Assembly (NCBI RefSeq): GCF_000374025.1
Contig: NZ_KB893173.1
Location: 310,001-374,000, forward strand
DNA: 64,000 nt
Source of the DNA: Spirosoma panaciterrae DSM 21099
GTDB taxonomy: Bacteria; Bacteroidota; Bacteroidia; Cytophagales; Spirosomataceae
Reading direction: 5' to 3'
Both the position numbers and the translations under genes were made by a program. Shown in pieces: positions 8,168 to 17,425 of the stretch. Numbering within the stretch: position 1 is the stretch's first letter; the number at the start of each line of letters is the position of its first letter. Below the pieces are notes generated by a model that saw nothing but the letters and a program-made list of their open reading frames with translations, ran no database searches and was not told where the DNA came from.

Positions 8168-9661
8168 ATGAACGAAACCCAAACAGCCGCTCAATTACTG
8201 GCTAAACGTTTCCCTTTTAAACCCACTGCTGGCCAGATCCAGTTTTTCGATCAGATCGGCGCGTTCATCACCCGCGAAGAATACGAACATTATCGCGACT
8301 GTTTTCTGCTCCGTGGTTATGCCGGTACGGGCAAAACCACACTGGTCGGAACGCTCATCAAAGTACTTCCCCGATTTGGCTATAAATCCGTATTACTTGC
8401 TCCTACCGGACGGGCCGCTAAAGTGATGACCAGCTATGCCAAGAAACCGGCCCAAACCATCCACCGAAAAATTTACCGGCAGGTAGCAGATCCGGGTTCG
8501 GGCGTACTGGCTTTTCAACGACAGAAAAATTACCACGAAGACACCCTCTTTATCGTCGATGAGGCTTCCATGATTTCCGATGAAGCCGAATTTGGCGGAA
8601 AAGGTCTGCTGACCGACCTGATTGACTTTGTTTTTGAGGGCCCTGGTAATAAGCTCATGCTGGTTGGCGACACGGCTCAGCTACCCCCTATCGGTCAGGA
8701 GTTGAGCCCAGCTCTTGATCGCGGCTTTCTCGCCAGTTCGTTCGACATGACCGTTTATGAGCAGGAACTTACGGAAGTGATGCGGCAGGATGAAGAATCG
8801 GGTATTCTCTATAATGCTACCAACCTGCGCATGCTTCTCAACGGCTCACCTTCGCCAACCCCTAAGGCGGTTGGCTTCGATGCCTTACTGAGCGATAAAC
8901 CCGGTAGCTCAACCTCCGAAGTCCCAGCCATACGGCTGGCTGTTCAGCCGTTCAGCGACATCTACAAAATGCCCCTGACTAAGCTGGAAGATGGTATCCG
9001 ATATGCCTATGATAAATATGGCCGCGAAAATACCGCTATCATTTGCCGGTCGAACAAAACAGCCGTCCAGTATAATCAGTTTGTAAGACGAATGATCGAC
9101 CAATGCGAAGAAGAGCTGGACGCCGGTGATATGCTGATGATTGCCCGAAACAACTACACCATTCTGGACGAAGACTCCCCCGCCGGATTTCTGGCCAATG
9201 GAGAGTTTGTGGAAGTGCAGAAGATTCGCAATAAAGAGGAAATGCACGGCTTCCGGTTCGCTACGGTCACGTTGCACATGGTCGACTATGACGATCAGCC
9301 TGATTTTGAAGCTAAAATCATACTTGACACCTTGTATTCGCCATCGCCTTCGCTAAGTTCCGATCAATACAAAGCTTTATATGAAAGTGTGGTGAAAGAC
9401 TACTTTTATATCAAAAGTAAAAAAGAGCGAACCGAAGCCATCCGTCGCGATCCGTATCTGAATGCACTTCAGGTAAAGTTTGCCTATGCACTCACCTGCC
9501 ACAAAGCCCAGGGGGGCCAGTGGAGTGCGATATTTATCGATCAGGGTTTCCTGCCTGACGGGCAGGTCAACGACGAATTCGTACGCTGGCTTTATACGGG
9601 TTTAACAAGGGCAACCGATGAAGCTTTTTTAATGAATTTTAGTCCACAGTTTTTTACATAA
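8168..9661 (+). CDS. RecD-like / PIF1-like superfamily 1 DNA helicase
   Basis: A 497-residue SF1 helicase. Walker A is GYAGTGKTT (50-58), followed by APTGRAAK (motif Ia), FIVDEAS (Walker B, 128-134), GDTAQLPPIG (motif III), and a UvrD_C_2-type C-terminal block ALTCHKAQGGQW with a final YTGLTRA motif. It lacks the long N-terminal part of RecD2 and fits the short AAA_30 plus UvrD_C_2 type common in Bacteroidota. It is expected to unwind DNA 5' to 3' in repair or recombination. It is a stand-alone plus-strand gene; the next gene starts 30 bases after its stop. Confidence 0.92.
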   Translation: MNETQTAAQLLAKRFPFKPTAGQIQFFDQIGAFITREEYEHYRDCFLLRGYAGTGKTTLVGTLIKVLPRFGYKSVLLAPTGRAAKVMTSYAKKPAQTIHRKIYRQVADPGSGVLAFQRQKNYHEDTLFIVDEASMISDEAEFGGKGLLTDLIDFVFEGPGNKLMLVGDTAQLPPIGQELSPALDRGFLASSFDMTVYEQELTEVMRQDEESGILYNATNLRMLLNGSPSPTPKAVGFDALLSDKPGSSTSEVPAIRLAVQPFSDIYKMPLTKLEDGIRYAYDKYGRENTAIICRSNKTAVQYNQFVRRMIDQCEEELDAGDMLMIARNNYTILDEDSPAGFLANGEFVEVQKIRNKEEMHGFRFATVTLHMVDYDDQPDFEAKIILDTLYSPSPSLSSDQYKALYESVVKDYFYIKSKKERTEAIRRDPYLNALQVKFAYALTCHKAQGGQWSAIFIDQGFLPDGQVNDEFVRWLYTGLTRATDEAFLMNFSPQFFT

Positions 9662-9691
9662 AAAGGTTATCGGTTTACAATATCCGTCTTT

Positions 9692-10324
9692 ATGTCTCTC
9701 GAATGGATCATGAGTGCCTGTGTTGGCGTTGGCCTGGCAGCCTGTTGTGGTTTTCGGATCTTTGTCCCTCTACTCGTGGCCAGTATTGGTACAAAGCTGG
9801 GGCTGATTGGTACCGTACAGGGCTTTGAATGGATAGGTCAGTGGCCCGCTCTTCTGGGACTAACCATTGCCACTGTGGTCGAAATAGGGGCTTATTATAT
9901 TCCCTGGCTCGACAATGCTCTGGACACCCTCGCGACACCAACTTCGATTATTGCCGGAACTCTGCTCAGTACATCCTTTCTACACATCGACAATCCGGTA
10001 CTGCATTGGGGGCTTGGTTTGATGCTTGGTGGTAGTTCGGCAGGTATTATTCAGGCCGGAACCAGCTTACTACGACTAGGTTCTACCGCTACAACAGGAG
10101 GTGTTGCCAATCCAGTTGTGGCAACGGGCGAAAACGCAGCCTCTCTGGGGCTATCCCTGTTTACCATCTTTTTGCCACTCATTGCCATGGTGCTGATTGG
10201 CCTACTGCTTCTGTTTGTGCTCGGACGACTAATTGCCCGACGGAAAATATGGTTTACCCGCCCTGCTAAACAGGGAAGCAACTCAATGACCAAAATGCCC
10301 CGGAGCAGTAATGGACGGCTATAA
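9692..10324 (+). CDS. DUF4126 family membrane protein
   Basis: A 210-residue integral membrane protein with about five hydrophobic helices. It has the DUF4126 pattern: an N-terminal GLAACCGFRIFVPLLVAS segment, glycine-rich GLMLGGSSAGIIQAGTSLLR in the middle, and TTGGVANPVVATGEN before the last helices. The function of the family is unknown. It starts 30 bases after the helicase stop, so the two are probably one transcript, and it ends at a strong hairpin shared with the convergent htpG gene. Confidence 0.85.
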   Translation: MSLEWIMSACVGVGLAACCGFRIFVPLLVASIGTKLGLIGTVQGFEWIGQWPALLGLTIATVVEIGAYYIPWLDNALDTLATPTSIIAGTLLSTSFLHIDNPVLHWGLGLMLGGSSAGIIQAGTSLLRLGSTATTGGVANPVVATGENAASLGLSLFTIFLPLIAMVLIGLLLLFVLGRLIARRKIWFTRPAKQGSNSMTKMPRSSNGRL

Positions 10325-10327
10325 AAT

Positions 10328-10365
10328 AGCGGGCCGACGCCACATTGTCTGTGCATCGGCCCGCT
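10328..10365. terminator. Bidirectional hairpin between DUF4126 gene and htpG
   Basis: The arms agcgggccgacgc and gcatcggcccgct pair over 13 bases with one G-T wobble around a 12-base loop. The hairpin sits between two convergent genes; there is no long T run, so it may block transcription from both sides without a classic U tract. Confidence 0.8.
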
Positions 10366-10386
10366 CTGTATTTACAGAATAAAACC

Positions 10387-12216
10387 CTATAGTCCGGCTA
10401 CAGTACGTTTTACAAACGCAGTCAGGTCTGCGCCCGAAAGCATATTTTGTGACAGTAGTGCCAGATCGTATACTTGTTTTACCAGCGCTTTCTGAGCATC
10501 CGCTTCTGTTTCCGCCAGTATGCGAGCCGTAATCGGGTGATTTGCGTTGACAACGACATTGTATGTAACGGGCAAGTTCCCATAGAAGGACTGTTCGCCC
10601 GATAGAGCCGCCATATCTTTCATACGACGCATAAACTCGGGAAACGTAATGGTTACGGGCAGTTCATCCACGGGTTGGGCTTCTACACTCACATTGAGCA
10701 TTTTATTATCCAGCACCCCATCGAATACCTCTTTCAACTTCGTGGTATCGGCTTCCGACAGAACGCTCTCGTTGTTTAGCCCCTTGTCGATCAATTTATC
10801 GAGCGTATCGGCATCAACACGCTGGAAATGTACCTTTTCGAGCTTCTGCTCCAGCGCGTTGATAAAGTGCGCATCGATCACATTATCCATTTTCAGCACG
10901 TCGTAACCCCGACGCGTAGCCGACTCAATGTAGGCATGCTGCTGCTTGACATCGGTCGTGTAGAGCATCACCAGCGTTCCGTTTTTGTCGGTCTGGTTGG
11001 CCTGAATCTTCTCCCGGTATTCGTCCAGGGTAGCATAGGCGCCTTCCGTGTTTTTCAACAGAACGAACGCTTTGGCTTTCTCCCAGAATTTATCGTCGCT
11101 CAGGATCCCATACTTAATAAACAGACCAATATCATCGAACTTTTCTTCGAAAGCTTTCCGGTCGGCATTGAACAGTTCATTCAGCTTATCGGCAACTTTA
11201 CGGGTGATATAGCCATTGATCTTCTTCACATTGGCATCGGCCTGCAGGAAGCTTCGCGATACGTTAAGTGGAATATCCGGTGAGTCGATCACGCCATGCA
11301 GCATCATTAGGAAGTCGGGCACAACGTCCTTCACCTCATCGGTAATGAATACCTGGCGGCTATAGAGCTGGATCTTTTCACGCTGGAAACGCAGCTCGTT
11401 CTTGATTCGGGGGAAATACAGGATTCCAGTCAGATTGAACGGATAATCGACATTCAAATGAATCCAGAACAGCGGCTCCTCGCTCATCGGATACAACTCG
11501 CGGTAAAACGATTTGTAGTCCTCGTCGGTCAGTTCGGAAGGTGATTTCGTCCAGATTGGCGAGGTGTTATTTACCACCTTCCCATCGAATTCAACCGGCA
11601 CAGGCAGGAACCGGGCATACTTATCCAGAATGCCCTGCAATCGCCCTTTATTCAAAAACTCTTCCGAATCAGGAGCAATATGTAGGATAATATCTGTTCC
11701 ACGTCCGGCCCGTTCGGCAGGTGTCAACTCAAACTCGGTTGATCCATCGCACACCCAGCGAGCGGCTTCGGCTCCATCCCGATACGATTTAGTAACGATC
11801 TCAACCTTCTCAGCCACCATAAAGGCCGAGTAGAACCCAAGTCCAAAATGGCCGATGATCTGCCCTTTATCGTCCGTTTTATCTTTATATTTTTCCAGAA
11901 AATCCGTGGCTCCCGAAAAGGCAATCTGGTTGATATACTTTTTGATTTCATCGGCCGTCATCCCGATACCGTTATCGCTGACGGTAATGGTCTTGGCTTC
12001 TTCATCCAGCGCTACGGTCACTTTCAAATCGCCCAGCTCACCACCAAATTCGCCAAATGACGACAACTGACGCAGTTTTTGGGTGGCATCAACCGCATTG
12101 GAAACTAACTCGCGTAGAAAAATTTCGTGGTCGGAATAAAGGAACTTTTTGATGATTGGGAAGATATTCTCGGTATGAATCGAAATCTGCCCTTTTTCAT
12201 TCTGTACGGCTTCCAT
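10387..12216 (-). CDS. htpG: Molecular chaperone HtpG (Hsp90 family)
   Basis: A 609-residue bacterial Hsp90 from the ATG at 12216 (MEAVQNEKGQISIHTENIFP); a 40-residue upstream extension in the open frame is not typical of the family. The GHKL ATPase domain is clear: ELVSNAVDATQKL, DNGIGM, and GHFGLGFYSAFMV. The middle-domain client and ATPase Arg region (SRSFLQAD) follows, and the C-terminal dimerisation domain ends without an MEEVD motif, as expected in bacteria. It folds and remodels client proteins in the cytoplasm, usually with DnaK. It stands alone on the minus strand. Confidence 0.97.
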   Translation of the reverse strand: MEAVQNEKGQISIHTENIFPIIKKFLYSDHEIFLRELVSNAVDATQKLRQLSSFGEFGGELGDLKVTVALDEEAKTITVSDNGIGMTADEIKKYINQIAFSGATDFLEKYKDKTDDKGQIIGHFGLGFYSAFMVAEKVEIVTKSYRDGAEAARWVCDGSTEFELTPAERAGRGTDIILHIAPDSEEFLNKGRLQGILDKYARFLPVPVEFDGKVVNNTSPIWTKSPSELTDEDYKSFYRELYPMSEEPLFWIHLNVDYPFNLTGILYFPRIKNELRFQREKIQLYSRQVFITDEVKDVVPDFLMMLHGVIDSPDIPLNVSRSFLQADANVKKINGYITRKVADKLNELFNADRKAFEEKFDDIGLFIKYGILSDDKFWEKAKAFVLLKNTEGAYATLDEYREKIQANQTDKNGTLVMLYTTDVKQQHAYIESATRRGYDVLKMDNVIDAHFINALEQKLEKVHFQRVDADTLDKLIDKGLNNESVLSEADTTKLKEVFDGVLDNKMLNVSVEAQPVDELPVTITFPEFMRRMKDMAALSGEQSFYGNLPVTYNVVVNANHPITARILAETEADAQKALVKQVYDLALLSQNMLSGADLTAFVKRTVAGL

Positions 12217-12388
12217 AAATAGATAGTTAGCTATGAGTATAGTCTTATAACCTAGCTGCCTTTTCTCAAATCCTGTTCCAGTATACCCTAAGCTGACAGA
12301 TTGACAGAGTTTCTTTATCCACTCTCTGGCATCCATTTTCCAACCCTGCTCTGTTTTCCAGAGTCTATATCAAAAATAAGCCTCAGCC

Positions 12389-12757
12389 ATGAAGATATTT
12401 TGCGTGCTAATACTAGTTGTTCTGATCGGTTGTCATTCCGAAACTGTTTCACAAGGGCCTGAACGCATTGAGGCAGCCGAGCTTTTCGAGAACCAACTTT
12501 TTGTTGACGGCTGCGACAGTCACATTCGCGTGTATAGCAACTCTTCCCAGGCGACCGCTAATTTGTTTAAACCGAGTCTGGCCACGCGACCCATTCTGGA
12601 AAAAGCCCTGAATGACCTCCCTACCAATCCAAAACCATCAGAGCGTACGGCTATTGTCCGCTTTATCGAAACAGGCAAGCAGGTCGATCTGGAATGTGGC
12701 TGGGGAAATCGATATAAAGTGAGCGAAATACATATTTTATTAATAAAGACACTCTAG
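12389..12757 (+). CDS. Small hypothetical lipoprotein
   Basis: A 122-residue protein with a lipoprotein signal: MKIFCVLILVVLIGC, with the lipobox LIGC and the lipidated Cys at 15. The mature part has two further cysteines (in VDGCDSH and LECGWG) that could form a disulfide in the periplasm. No family is recognised. The start is 172 bases from htpG in the divergent direction, and a rhodanese gene follows 45 bases downstream. Confidence 0.65.
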   Translation: MKIFCVLILVVLIGCHSETVSQGPERIEAAELFENQLFVDGCDSHIRVYSNSSQATANLFKPSLATRPILEKALNDLPTNPKPSERTAIVRFIETGKQVDLECGWGNRYKVSEIHILLIKTL

Positions 12758-12802
12758 AATTCTTTCGGAACAGCTTGCAGGACTTGGCTGTTGTGTACGT
12801 AT

Positions 12803-13114
12803 ATGCTTACACATTCATACACCGATATTACGTTACCCGAACTGGAACGGATACGTATGCAACCCAACACCATCGTAGTGGATGTACGCGATGAATGGGA
12901 GTTCGACGAATTCAATATTGGCGGATTAAACATTCCTTTGCCCGATATACGCCAACGCAAAGCCGAACTGCTGCCATATGATTCCATTATTGTAATTTGT
13001 ACAAATGGTGTACGAAGTCGGGTAGCCGCCAAAGATTTACTCCGTCAACCCGAGCTTCAACACAAATTAATTTATCATTTGCATGGCGGAATCATTGAAG
13101 CAGAAGATGTATAA
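12803..13114 (+). CDS. Rhodanese-like domain protein
   Basis: A 103-residue single rhodanese domain from the ATG at 12803. It shows the VVDVRDEWEFDEFNIGG strand-helix, then NIPLPD, and the active-site loop CTNGVRS with the catalytic Cys followed by the Arg-Ser that binds the transferred sulfur. The HLHGGIIEA end matches the family. It should move sulfane sulfur between thiol carriers in the cytoplasm; acceptor unknown. It follows the lipoprotein gene at short distance, but no functional tie is evident. Confidence 0.88.
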   Translation: MLTHSYTDITLPELERIRMQPNTIVVDVRDEWEFDEFNIGGLNIPLPDIRQRKAELLPYDSIIVICTNGVRSRVAAKDLLRQPELQHKLIYHLHGGIIEAEDV

Positions 13115-13116
13115 TG

Positions 13117-13150
13117 CACATCATACATCATACATCATACATCATACATC
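13117..13150. repeat. Short tandem repeat, 7-base unit atcatac
   Basis: About four and a half copies of the heptamer atcatac lie directly after the rhodanese stop codon (13112-13114) and before the convergent bestrophin gene. The pure tandem structure suggests a site prone to copy-number change. It is non-coding. Confidence 0.8.
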
Positions 13151-13156
13151 CCCCTC

Positions 13157-14086
13157 CTACGTCATGATGGTGAATCCGGGGCGGGCTGCCTGCTTTTCAA
13201 CGTGCGGCAGATATATCTGTAGAATATCATGCACATTTACCCGAATCAACTGACTTAATTGGTTCAAAGGAAGATCGTTACGCTCTAAACCAAACGGCTC
13301 CTCGATTTCTTCGCCAATCATTTCCAGCCCAACCAGAATATAGGATGTGAGCAGTACGGCCGGGATCGTCAGATAGCCATACACGGACACAACCGTAAAC
13401 GGCAACAACAGCACATAGAGCATAATAAATAGTTTGATAAACAGCATGTACGAGAATGGTATAGGGGTGCTTTTGATGCGCTCACAAACCCCACACACGT
13501 CCATCAACGTAGTCAGATGCTGATTGACATTAATGTGCTGCGACTCCGATAAATGCCCTTCCCGATAGAGTACTTCTGTTTTGACCCAAAGCTGATTAGA
13601 AACCCCAGCCGGTTTATGATCGAAATTGCGTAGATCACGGCGTTCTCCTTCTTCAACCATATCCAGTTCGTCAACACCAGGGTTATCCCGCAAGTGATTT
13701 TTGAGGGCAAACGGAAAATTTGAAATGGCTTTGGCAAAGAAAGCCCGACTTGCGGTGTCGCCTTCTGGCAGGACGGCGTTAAAAAATATAGCCAGATTTC
13801 GGCAGTTATTGACGAGCGTACCCCAGGCCTGCCGCCCTTCATAAAACCGATCGTATGCCGTATTGGTCCTGAAAATGAGCAGTAAACTTAGCAGGATTCC
13901 CATCGCACTCAAAAACGGACCGGGTGTGTCTTTTAAAATCAGGTCTGTATAGTGCATCTCGCCAATCGTTACGATGGTTACGTAGATGGCCACCACCACA
14001 AGTCGGCGAAGCAGGGCTTTGGCCGTAGGGCCCGTATGGAAGTGCCAGATGGAAGAGAGTAATCCTTTGTTTTTGTAGTGAATCAT
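13157..14086 (-). CDS. Bestrophin family (UPF0187) ion channel
   Basis: A 309-residue bestrophin-like membrane protein. Family marks are FRTNTAYDRFYEGRQAWGTL near residue 75, IPFSYMLFIKLF around 205, and the late EEPFGLERNDLPLNQL segment. Four main hydrophobic helices are visible. Bacterial bestrophins form pentameric channels, shown in one homologue to be cation-selective. The gene is isolated on the minus strand, 54 bases from dapF, which reads the same way upstream. The physiological ion is not known. Confidence 0.9.
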   Translation of the reverse strand: MIHYKNKGLLSSIWHFHTGPTAKALLRRLVVVAIYVTIVTIGEMHYTDLILKDTPGPFLSAMGILLSLLLIFRTNTAYDRFYEGRQAWGTLVNNCRNLAIFFNAVLPEGDTASRAFFAKAISNFPFALKNHLRDNPGVDELDMVEEGERRDLRNFDHKPAGVSNQLWVKTEVLYREGHLSESQHINVNQHLTTLMDVCGVCERIKSTPIPFSYMLFIKLFIMLYVLLLPFTVVSVYGYLTIPAVLLTSYILVGLEMIGEEIEEPFGLERNDLPLNQLSQLIRVNVHDILQIYLPHVEKQAARPGFTIMT

Positions 14087-14139
14087 TCGTCAGTAAATAC
14101 GTACCTGTCAGATCAGTACGTACTTAACTACGTATACCC

Positions 14140-14919
14140 CTAAACAGTTATGAGCCCTGTAAAAACGCGTTTGGCTGGCCCAATTAAATAAATAGTCTCA
14201 AACTGCCCTTCACCGGCAGATTGGAACGATACGCGAAGATTACCACCCAGCGTTCGAACCGAAATGGGTTCGGTCATGCCCAGTTGCTGACTGGCTATCA
14301 GAGCGACAGCCGTGACCCCAGTGCCACATGAATACGTTTCATCTTCAACACCCCGCTCATACGTTCTGACAAAGACCGTTTTATCATCAATAACCTGGGC
14401 GAAATTAACATTCGTACCACCGGGCTGAAAGCGTGAATCGTAGCGAATAGCCCGTCCTTCGGCAACCACGTCGAGCGATTCCAGATCGTCGGCAAACCGA
14501 ACCACGTGTGGAGACCCCGTATTCAGGAAGGTTAAGCCATCACGATCCGCTATGCCTGATACATTGCTCATTTTCAGGAATATCTCTTCGTCGGTTACCA
14601 CGGCAATATGTTCTCCGTCGACAGCCCGGAAGCGGGTTTCTTTTTCAAACAGCCCAAGGTCGTGCGCAAACCGGACAATACAGCGCCCCCCATTGCCGCA
14701 CATGCTGCCTTCGGCCCCATCGGCATTAAAATAAACCATCCGAAAATCGTATTCGGGGTCATTCTGAAGCAGAATAAGACCGTCTGCACCAACGCCAAAC
14801 CGTCGGTGGCAAATGCGCTCCACCAATGCCTGATCAGAAGCCGGAAAGGTTTGGCTACGGTCGTCGATCATCACAAAATCGTTTCCGGTGCCCTGGTATT
14901 TAAAAAAGTCGAAGGTCAT
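14140..14919 (-). CDS. dapF: Diaminopimelate epimerase DapF
   Basis: A 259-residue enzyme converting LL- to meso-diaminopimelate for lysine and peptidoglycan. It is cofactor-free and uses two cysteines as acid and base; both are present in their motifs: C74 in MCGNGGRC and C198 in YSCGTGVTA. The N-terminal FKYQGTGNDFV and GVGADGLI segments are canonical. It lies between the bestrophin and rplS genes on the minus strand. A terminator hairpin separates it from rplS, so it probably has its own promoter. Confidence 0.97.
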   Translation of the reverse strand: MTFDFFKYQGTGNDFVMIDDRSQTFPASDQALVERICHRRFGVGADGLILLQNDPEYDFRMVYFNADGAEGSMCGNGGRCIVRFAHDLGLFEKETRFRAVDGEHIAVVTDEEIFLKMSNVSGIADRDGLTFLNTGSPHVVRFADDLESLDVVAEGRAIRYDSRFQPGGTNVNFAQVIDDKTVFVRTYERGVEDETYSCGTGVTAVALIASQQLGMTEPISVRTLGGNLRVSFQSAGEGQFETIYLIGPAKRVFTGLITV

Positions 14920-14940
14920 GGCATTACGTTATAAACGAAC

Positions 14941-14970
14941 AAAAAAAGCCACCTTTTCAGGCAGCTTTTG
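14941..14970 (-). terminator. Rho-independent terminator after rplS
   Basis: On the minus strand the arms aaagctgcc and ggtggcttt pair over 9 bases (two wobbles) around a 6-base loop and are followed by a run of seven T. It lies 27 bases downstream of the rplS stop. Confidence 0.85.
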
Positions 14971-14996
14971 ATCTTTCAGGCAAACAAAACAGGAAA

Positions 14997-15368
14997 TTAA
15001 GCTGCCACTGCTTTTGGCTTGCGTTCTTTCACACGAGCCGCCTTACCCTGACGACCACGCAGATAGAATAACCGGGCCCGACGTACTTTACCCAACCGAA
15101 CTACTTCGATTTTGTCGATATTGGGCGACAGCAATGGGAAAATACGTTCAACACCTACACCATTCGATACTTTGCGGACGGTGAAGGTTTCACCACCGCT
15201 GCTTGGGTTCCGGCGTTGAATAACCGTGCCCGTAAATACCTGAATACGTTCTTTATTTCCTTCGCGGATTTTAACGTGTACGTTCACCGTATCACCTGCC
15301 CGGAATGTGGGCAACTCGGTGCGACGCTGCGCGTTGTCTGCCTCCACTAATTTGATTAAGTCGCTCAT
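14997..15368 (-). CDS. rplS: 50S ribosomal protein L19
   Basis: A 123-residue ribosomal protein from the ATG at 15368 ([16 protein letters not shown]); the 15-residue upstream extension is not part of the family. Signatures are [48 protein letters not shown] and RARLFYLR. L19 sits at the 30S-50S interface. The tail is a little longer than in Escherichia coli, with basic residues and an AVAA end. The gene is monocistronic here, with a TAnnTTTG promoter element upstream and a terminator downstream. Confidence 0.97.
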   Translation of the reverse strand: MSDLIKLVEADNAQRRTELPTFRAGDTVNVHVKIREGNKERIQVFTGTVIQRRNPSSGGETFTVRKVSNGVGVERIFPLLSPNIDKIEVVRLGKVRRARLFYLRGRQGKAARVKERKPKAVAA

Positions 15369-15410
15369 GACTGTATATAATCGCCAGATAAGTATTTGCG
15401 AATTGAGCCG

Positions 15411-15418
15411 CAAAGATA
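15411..15418 (-). promoter_or_regulatory. Bacteroidota -7 element upstream of rplS
   Basis: On the minus strand the sequence TATCTTTG matches the Bacteroidota consensus TAnnTTTG, 42 bases upstream of the rplS start. No clear -33 TTG is seen at the expected distance. Confidence 0.55.
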
Positions 15419-15441
15419 GTAAAATTCTCGGTTGCAGAAAA

Positions 15442-15449
15442 TACTTTTG
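15442..15449 (+). promoter_or_regulatory. Bacteroidota -7 element upstream of the NAD(P)HX repair gene
   Basis: TACTTTTG matches TAnnTTTG and lies 32 bases upstream of the ATG at 15482. It is back to back with the rplS -7 element, 23 bases apart, so the two divergent promoters occupy the same short gap. Confidence 0.6.
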
Positions 15450-15481
15450 TAAAATTACGCTGTGTTTATGGCACCGATCCT

Positions 15482-16999
15482 ATGAAAATCCTCAATATTA
15501 ACCAAATCCGGGCGCTTGACCAATCCACTATTGAACATGAACCCATAGCTCCCATTAATTTAATGGAGCGGGCGTCGCTTGCCTTTGTTGACTGGTTTGC
15601 CCGCCAATTCCCGAATACAACCCCTACAAAGCTGTTCTGTGGATTGGGGAATAATGGCGGAGATGGACTGGCCATTGCCCGATTACTGCTGGAGCGTAAT
15701 TATCCGATTGAGGTATATGTGGTTCGGTACGCTCCCCGCGAGTCTGACGATTTCATGCATAATCATCGGCGGCTCAAATTACTCGTCGAAACCATTCATT
15801 ATGTGGAGCGTGCTCAGGATATTCCAGCCTTACGACATAATGAAGTCATTATTGATGCCATCCTGGGTTCGGGGCTATCCCGCCCCACTGAAGGTATTGT
15901 AAAAAGCGTTATTGAATCCATCAACCGTTCGCCCGCAACGGTCGTATCGGTCGATATTGCCAGCGGCTTATTTGCGGATCAGCCCAATGAGGCTACCGAT
16001 GCCATTATTGAGCCCGATTATACCGTCACGTTTCAGTTGCCTAAGCTGGCATTCATGCTGCCATCCAACGGTAAGTTTGTCGGCGACTGGCAGATTGTTG
16101 ACATCCGGCTCCGGAAACGGTACATTGATCTGGCGCCAACCCCTTATTATTTCACCCAGCCTCAGGACGCGCGTCTCCTGCTTCGCAAACGGGATCGCTA
16201 TTCGCATAAAGGATCGTTTGGGCATGCGTTGTTAATGGTCGGCAGTTATGGTAAAATTGGCGCTGCCGTACTGGCTGCGAAAGCCTGTCTGCGGTCGGGC
16301 GTTGGCCTGCTGACCATTCAGATTCCCCGCTGTGGTTACGACGTGGTACAGACTGCCGTTCCTGAAGCCATGTGCCGTCCCGACGGAGGGGCCCATGTAC
16401 TGACGGGTACAGTAGACCGGGGGATTAGTGACCTAGGCAGCCTTACCCCCGCTGATTATGCTACAGTAGGCGTTGGACCCGGTATTGGCAAAGCTCCCGA
16501 AACGCTGGATATGCTCAAAGGGCTGTTGAAGTCTGTAAAGAAGCCAATGGTGCTGGATGCAGATGCGCTAAACCTGATTTCCGAAAACCGCGAGCTACTG
16601 AAATACATTCCTCAGAACAGTATCCTCACTCCCCATCCTAAAGAGTTTGAACGGTTGACCCAAAAATGGGAAAACGACTATCAGAAACTGGACATTCTGA
16701 GGGATTTTGCCAGACAACATCGGGTGGTTGTCGTACTGAAAGGCGCTTTCTCGGCTGTTGCAACCCCAGAGGGTGATATTCATTTCAATTCGACAGGTAA
16801 TCCGGGCTTAAGCACAGGTGGTACCGGCGATGTACTGACAGGGGTACTGACTGCTCTACTGGCCCAAAACTACGATCCAATTGAAGCCGCTGTTCTGGGG
16901 GTATTTACGCATGGACTGGCAGGCGACCGTATAGCCCAGCAACGAGGCCCAATTGGCATGACAGCTTCTGATGTTATTGATGCGATTCGCTGGGACTGA
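15482..16999 (+). CDS. nnr: Bifunctional NAD(P)H-hydrate epimerase/dehydratase
   Basis: A 505-residue fused repair enzyme. The N-terminal YjeF_N epimerase domain (residues 1-215) carries CGLGNNGGDGLAIARLL near residue 53 and DAILGSGLSRP near 120; it interconverts R and S forms of NAD(P)HX. The C-terminal ribokinase-like domain (about 225-500) is the ADP-dependent dehydratase: HKGSFGHALLMVGS, DADALNLI, LTPHPKEFERL and the nucleotide-binding STGGTGDVLTG. Together they restore hydrated NAD(P)H. The gene diverges from rplS and has its own -7 element. Confidence 0.96.
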   Translation: MKILNINQIRALDQSTIEHEPIAPINLMERASLAFVDWFARQFPNTTPTKLFCGLGNNGGDGLAIARLLLERNYPIEVYVVRYAPRESDDFMHNHRRLKLLVETIHYVERAQDIPALRHNEVIIDAILGSGLSRPTEGIVKSVIESINRSPATVVSVDIASGLFADQPNEATDAIIEPDYTVTFQLPKLAFMLPSNGKFVGDWQIVDIRLRKRYIDLAPTPYYFTQPQDARLLLRKRDRYSHKGSFGHALLMVGSYGKIGAAVLAAKACLRSGVGLLTIQIPRCGYDVVQTAVPEAMCRPDGGAHVLTGTVDRGISDLGSLTPADYATVGVGPGIGKAPETLDMLKGLLKSVKKPMVLDADALNLISENRELLKYIPQNSILTPHPKEFERLTQKWENDYQKLDILRDFARQHRVVVVLKGAFSAVATPEGDIHFNSTGNPGLSTGGTGDVLTGVLTALLAQNYDPIEAAVLGVFTHGLAGDRIAQQRGPIGMTASDVIDAIRWD

Positions 17000-17125
17000 A
17001 TAAAAATTCTCTAAAACGATAAACCAGACCGTTACTTTATGGACGCAGCGGTGTCTTATGAACCAACTGCCGCTGCCAGCCACTGTAATGCCAACAGGTG
17101 ATTGTCAGATCAGGTAGTATTACGC

Positions 17126-17359
17126 ATGAAAAAGGAGGGTTTTTGCGGTGTTTTCAGAGCCGACAAACGCCCAATTTTGTACTACCCAAATCATACTGAC
17201 CCACCCGTGAAACAAATTACACACCGGGGTAACCGCCCCACACGAAAGGACCGTCTTGGTTTCGACCAAACAACTGCTTTAGGGAGCCTGACCGTTGCCC
17301 TGTTGATCTACATTCTTTACCATATTTACCCGCTCCTGTCGAAAGGCTTATTTTGGTAG
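17126..17359 (+). CDS. Small single-helix membrane protein, hypothetical
   Basis: A short frame of 77 residues from the ATG at 17126 (a GTG at 17207 would give 50). The last part, ALGSLTVALLIYILYHIYPL, is a clear transmembrane helix preceded by a basic segment (RGNRPTRKDRLGFD). This makes a small inner-membrane protein with a cytoplasmic N-terminus plausible. No family is recognised. It lies between the repair enzyme and feoB, ending 11 bases before the strong inverted repeat that closes feoB from the other side. Confidence 0.4.
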   Translation: MKKEGFCGVFRADKRPILYYPNHTDPPVKQITHRGNRPTRKDRLGFDQTTALGSLTVALLIYILYHIYPLLSKGLFW

Positions 17360-17369
17360 GTAGTTTACC

Positions 17370-17414
17370 GTTTGAGCTTGCCTGATGTTGATCTTAAATC
17401 AGGCAAGCTCAAAC
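17370..17414. terminator. Perfect 17-base inverted repeat between small membrane gene and feoB
   Basis: Arms 17370-17386 and 17398-17414 are perfect complements over 17 bases (gtttgagcttgcctgat / atcaggcaagctcaaac) with an 11-base loop. It lies just downstream of the feoB stop and the convergent small gene, and likely terminates both. Confidence 0.85.
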
Positions 17415-17425
17415 ACCGAACGGGT

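Noticed and set aside
13117-13150. Possible CRISPR-like array
   Set aside because: Head-to-tail heptamers without spacers; it is a simple tandem repeat.
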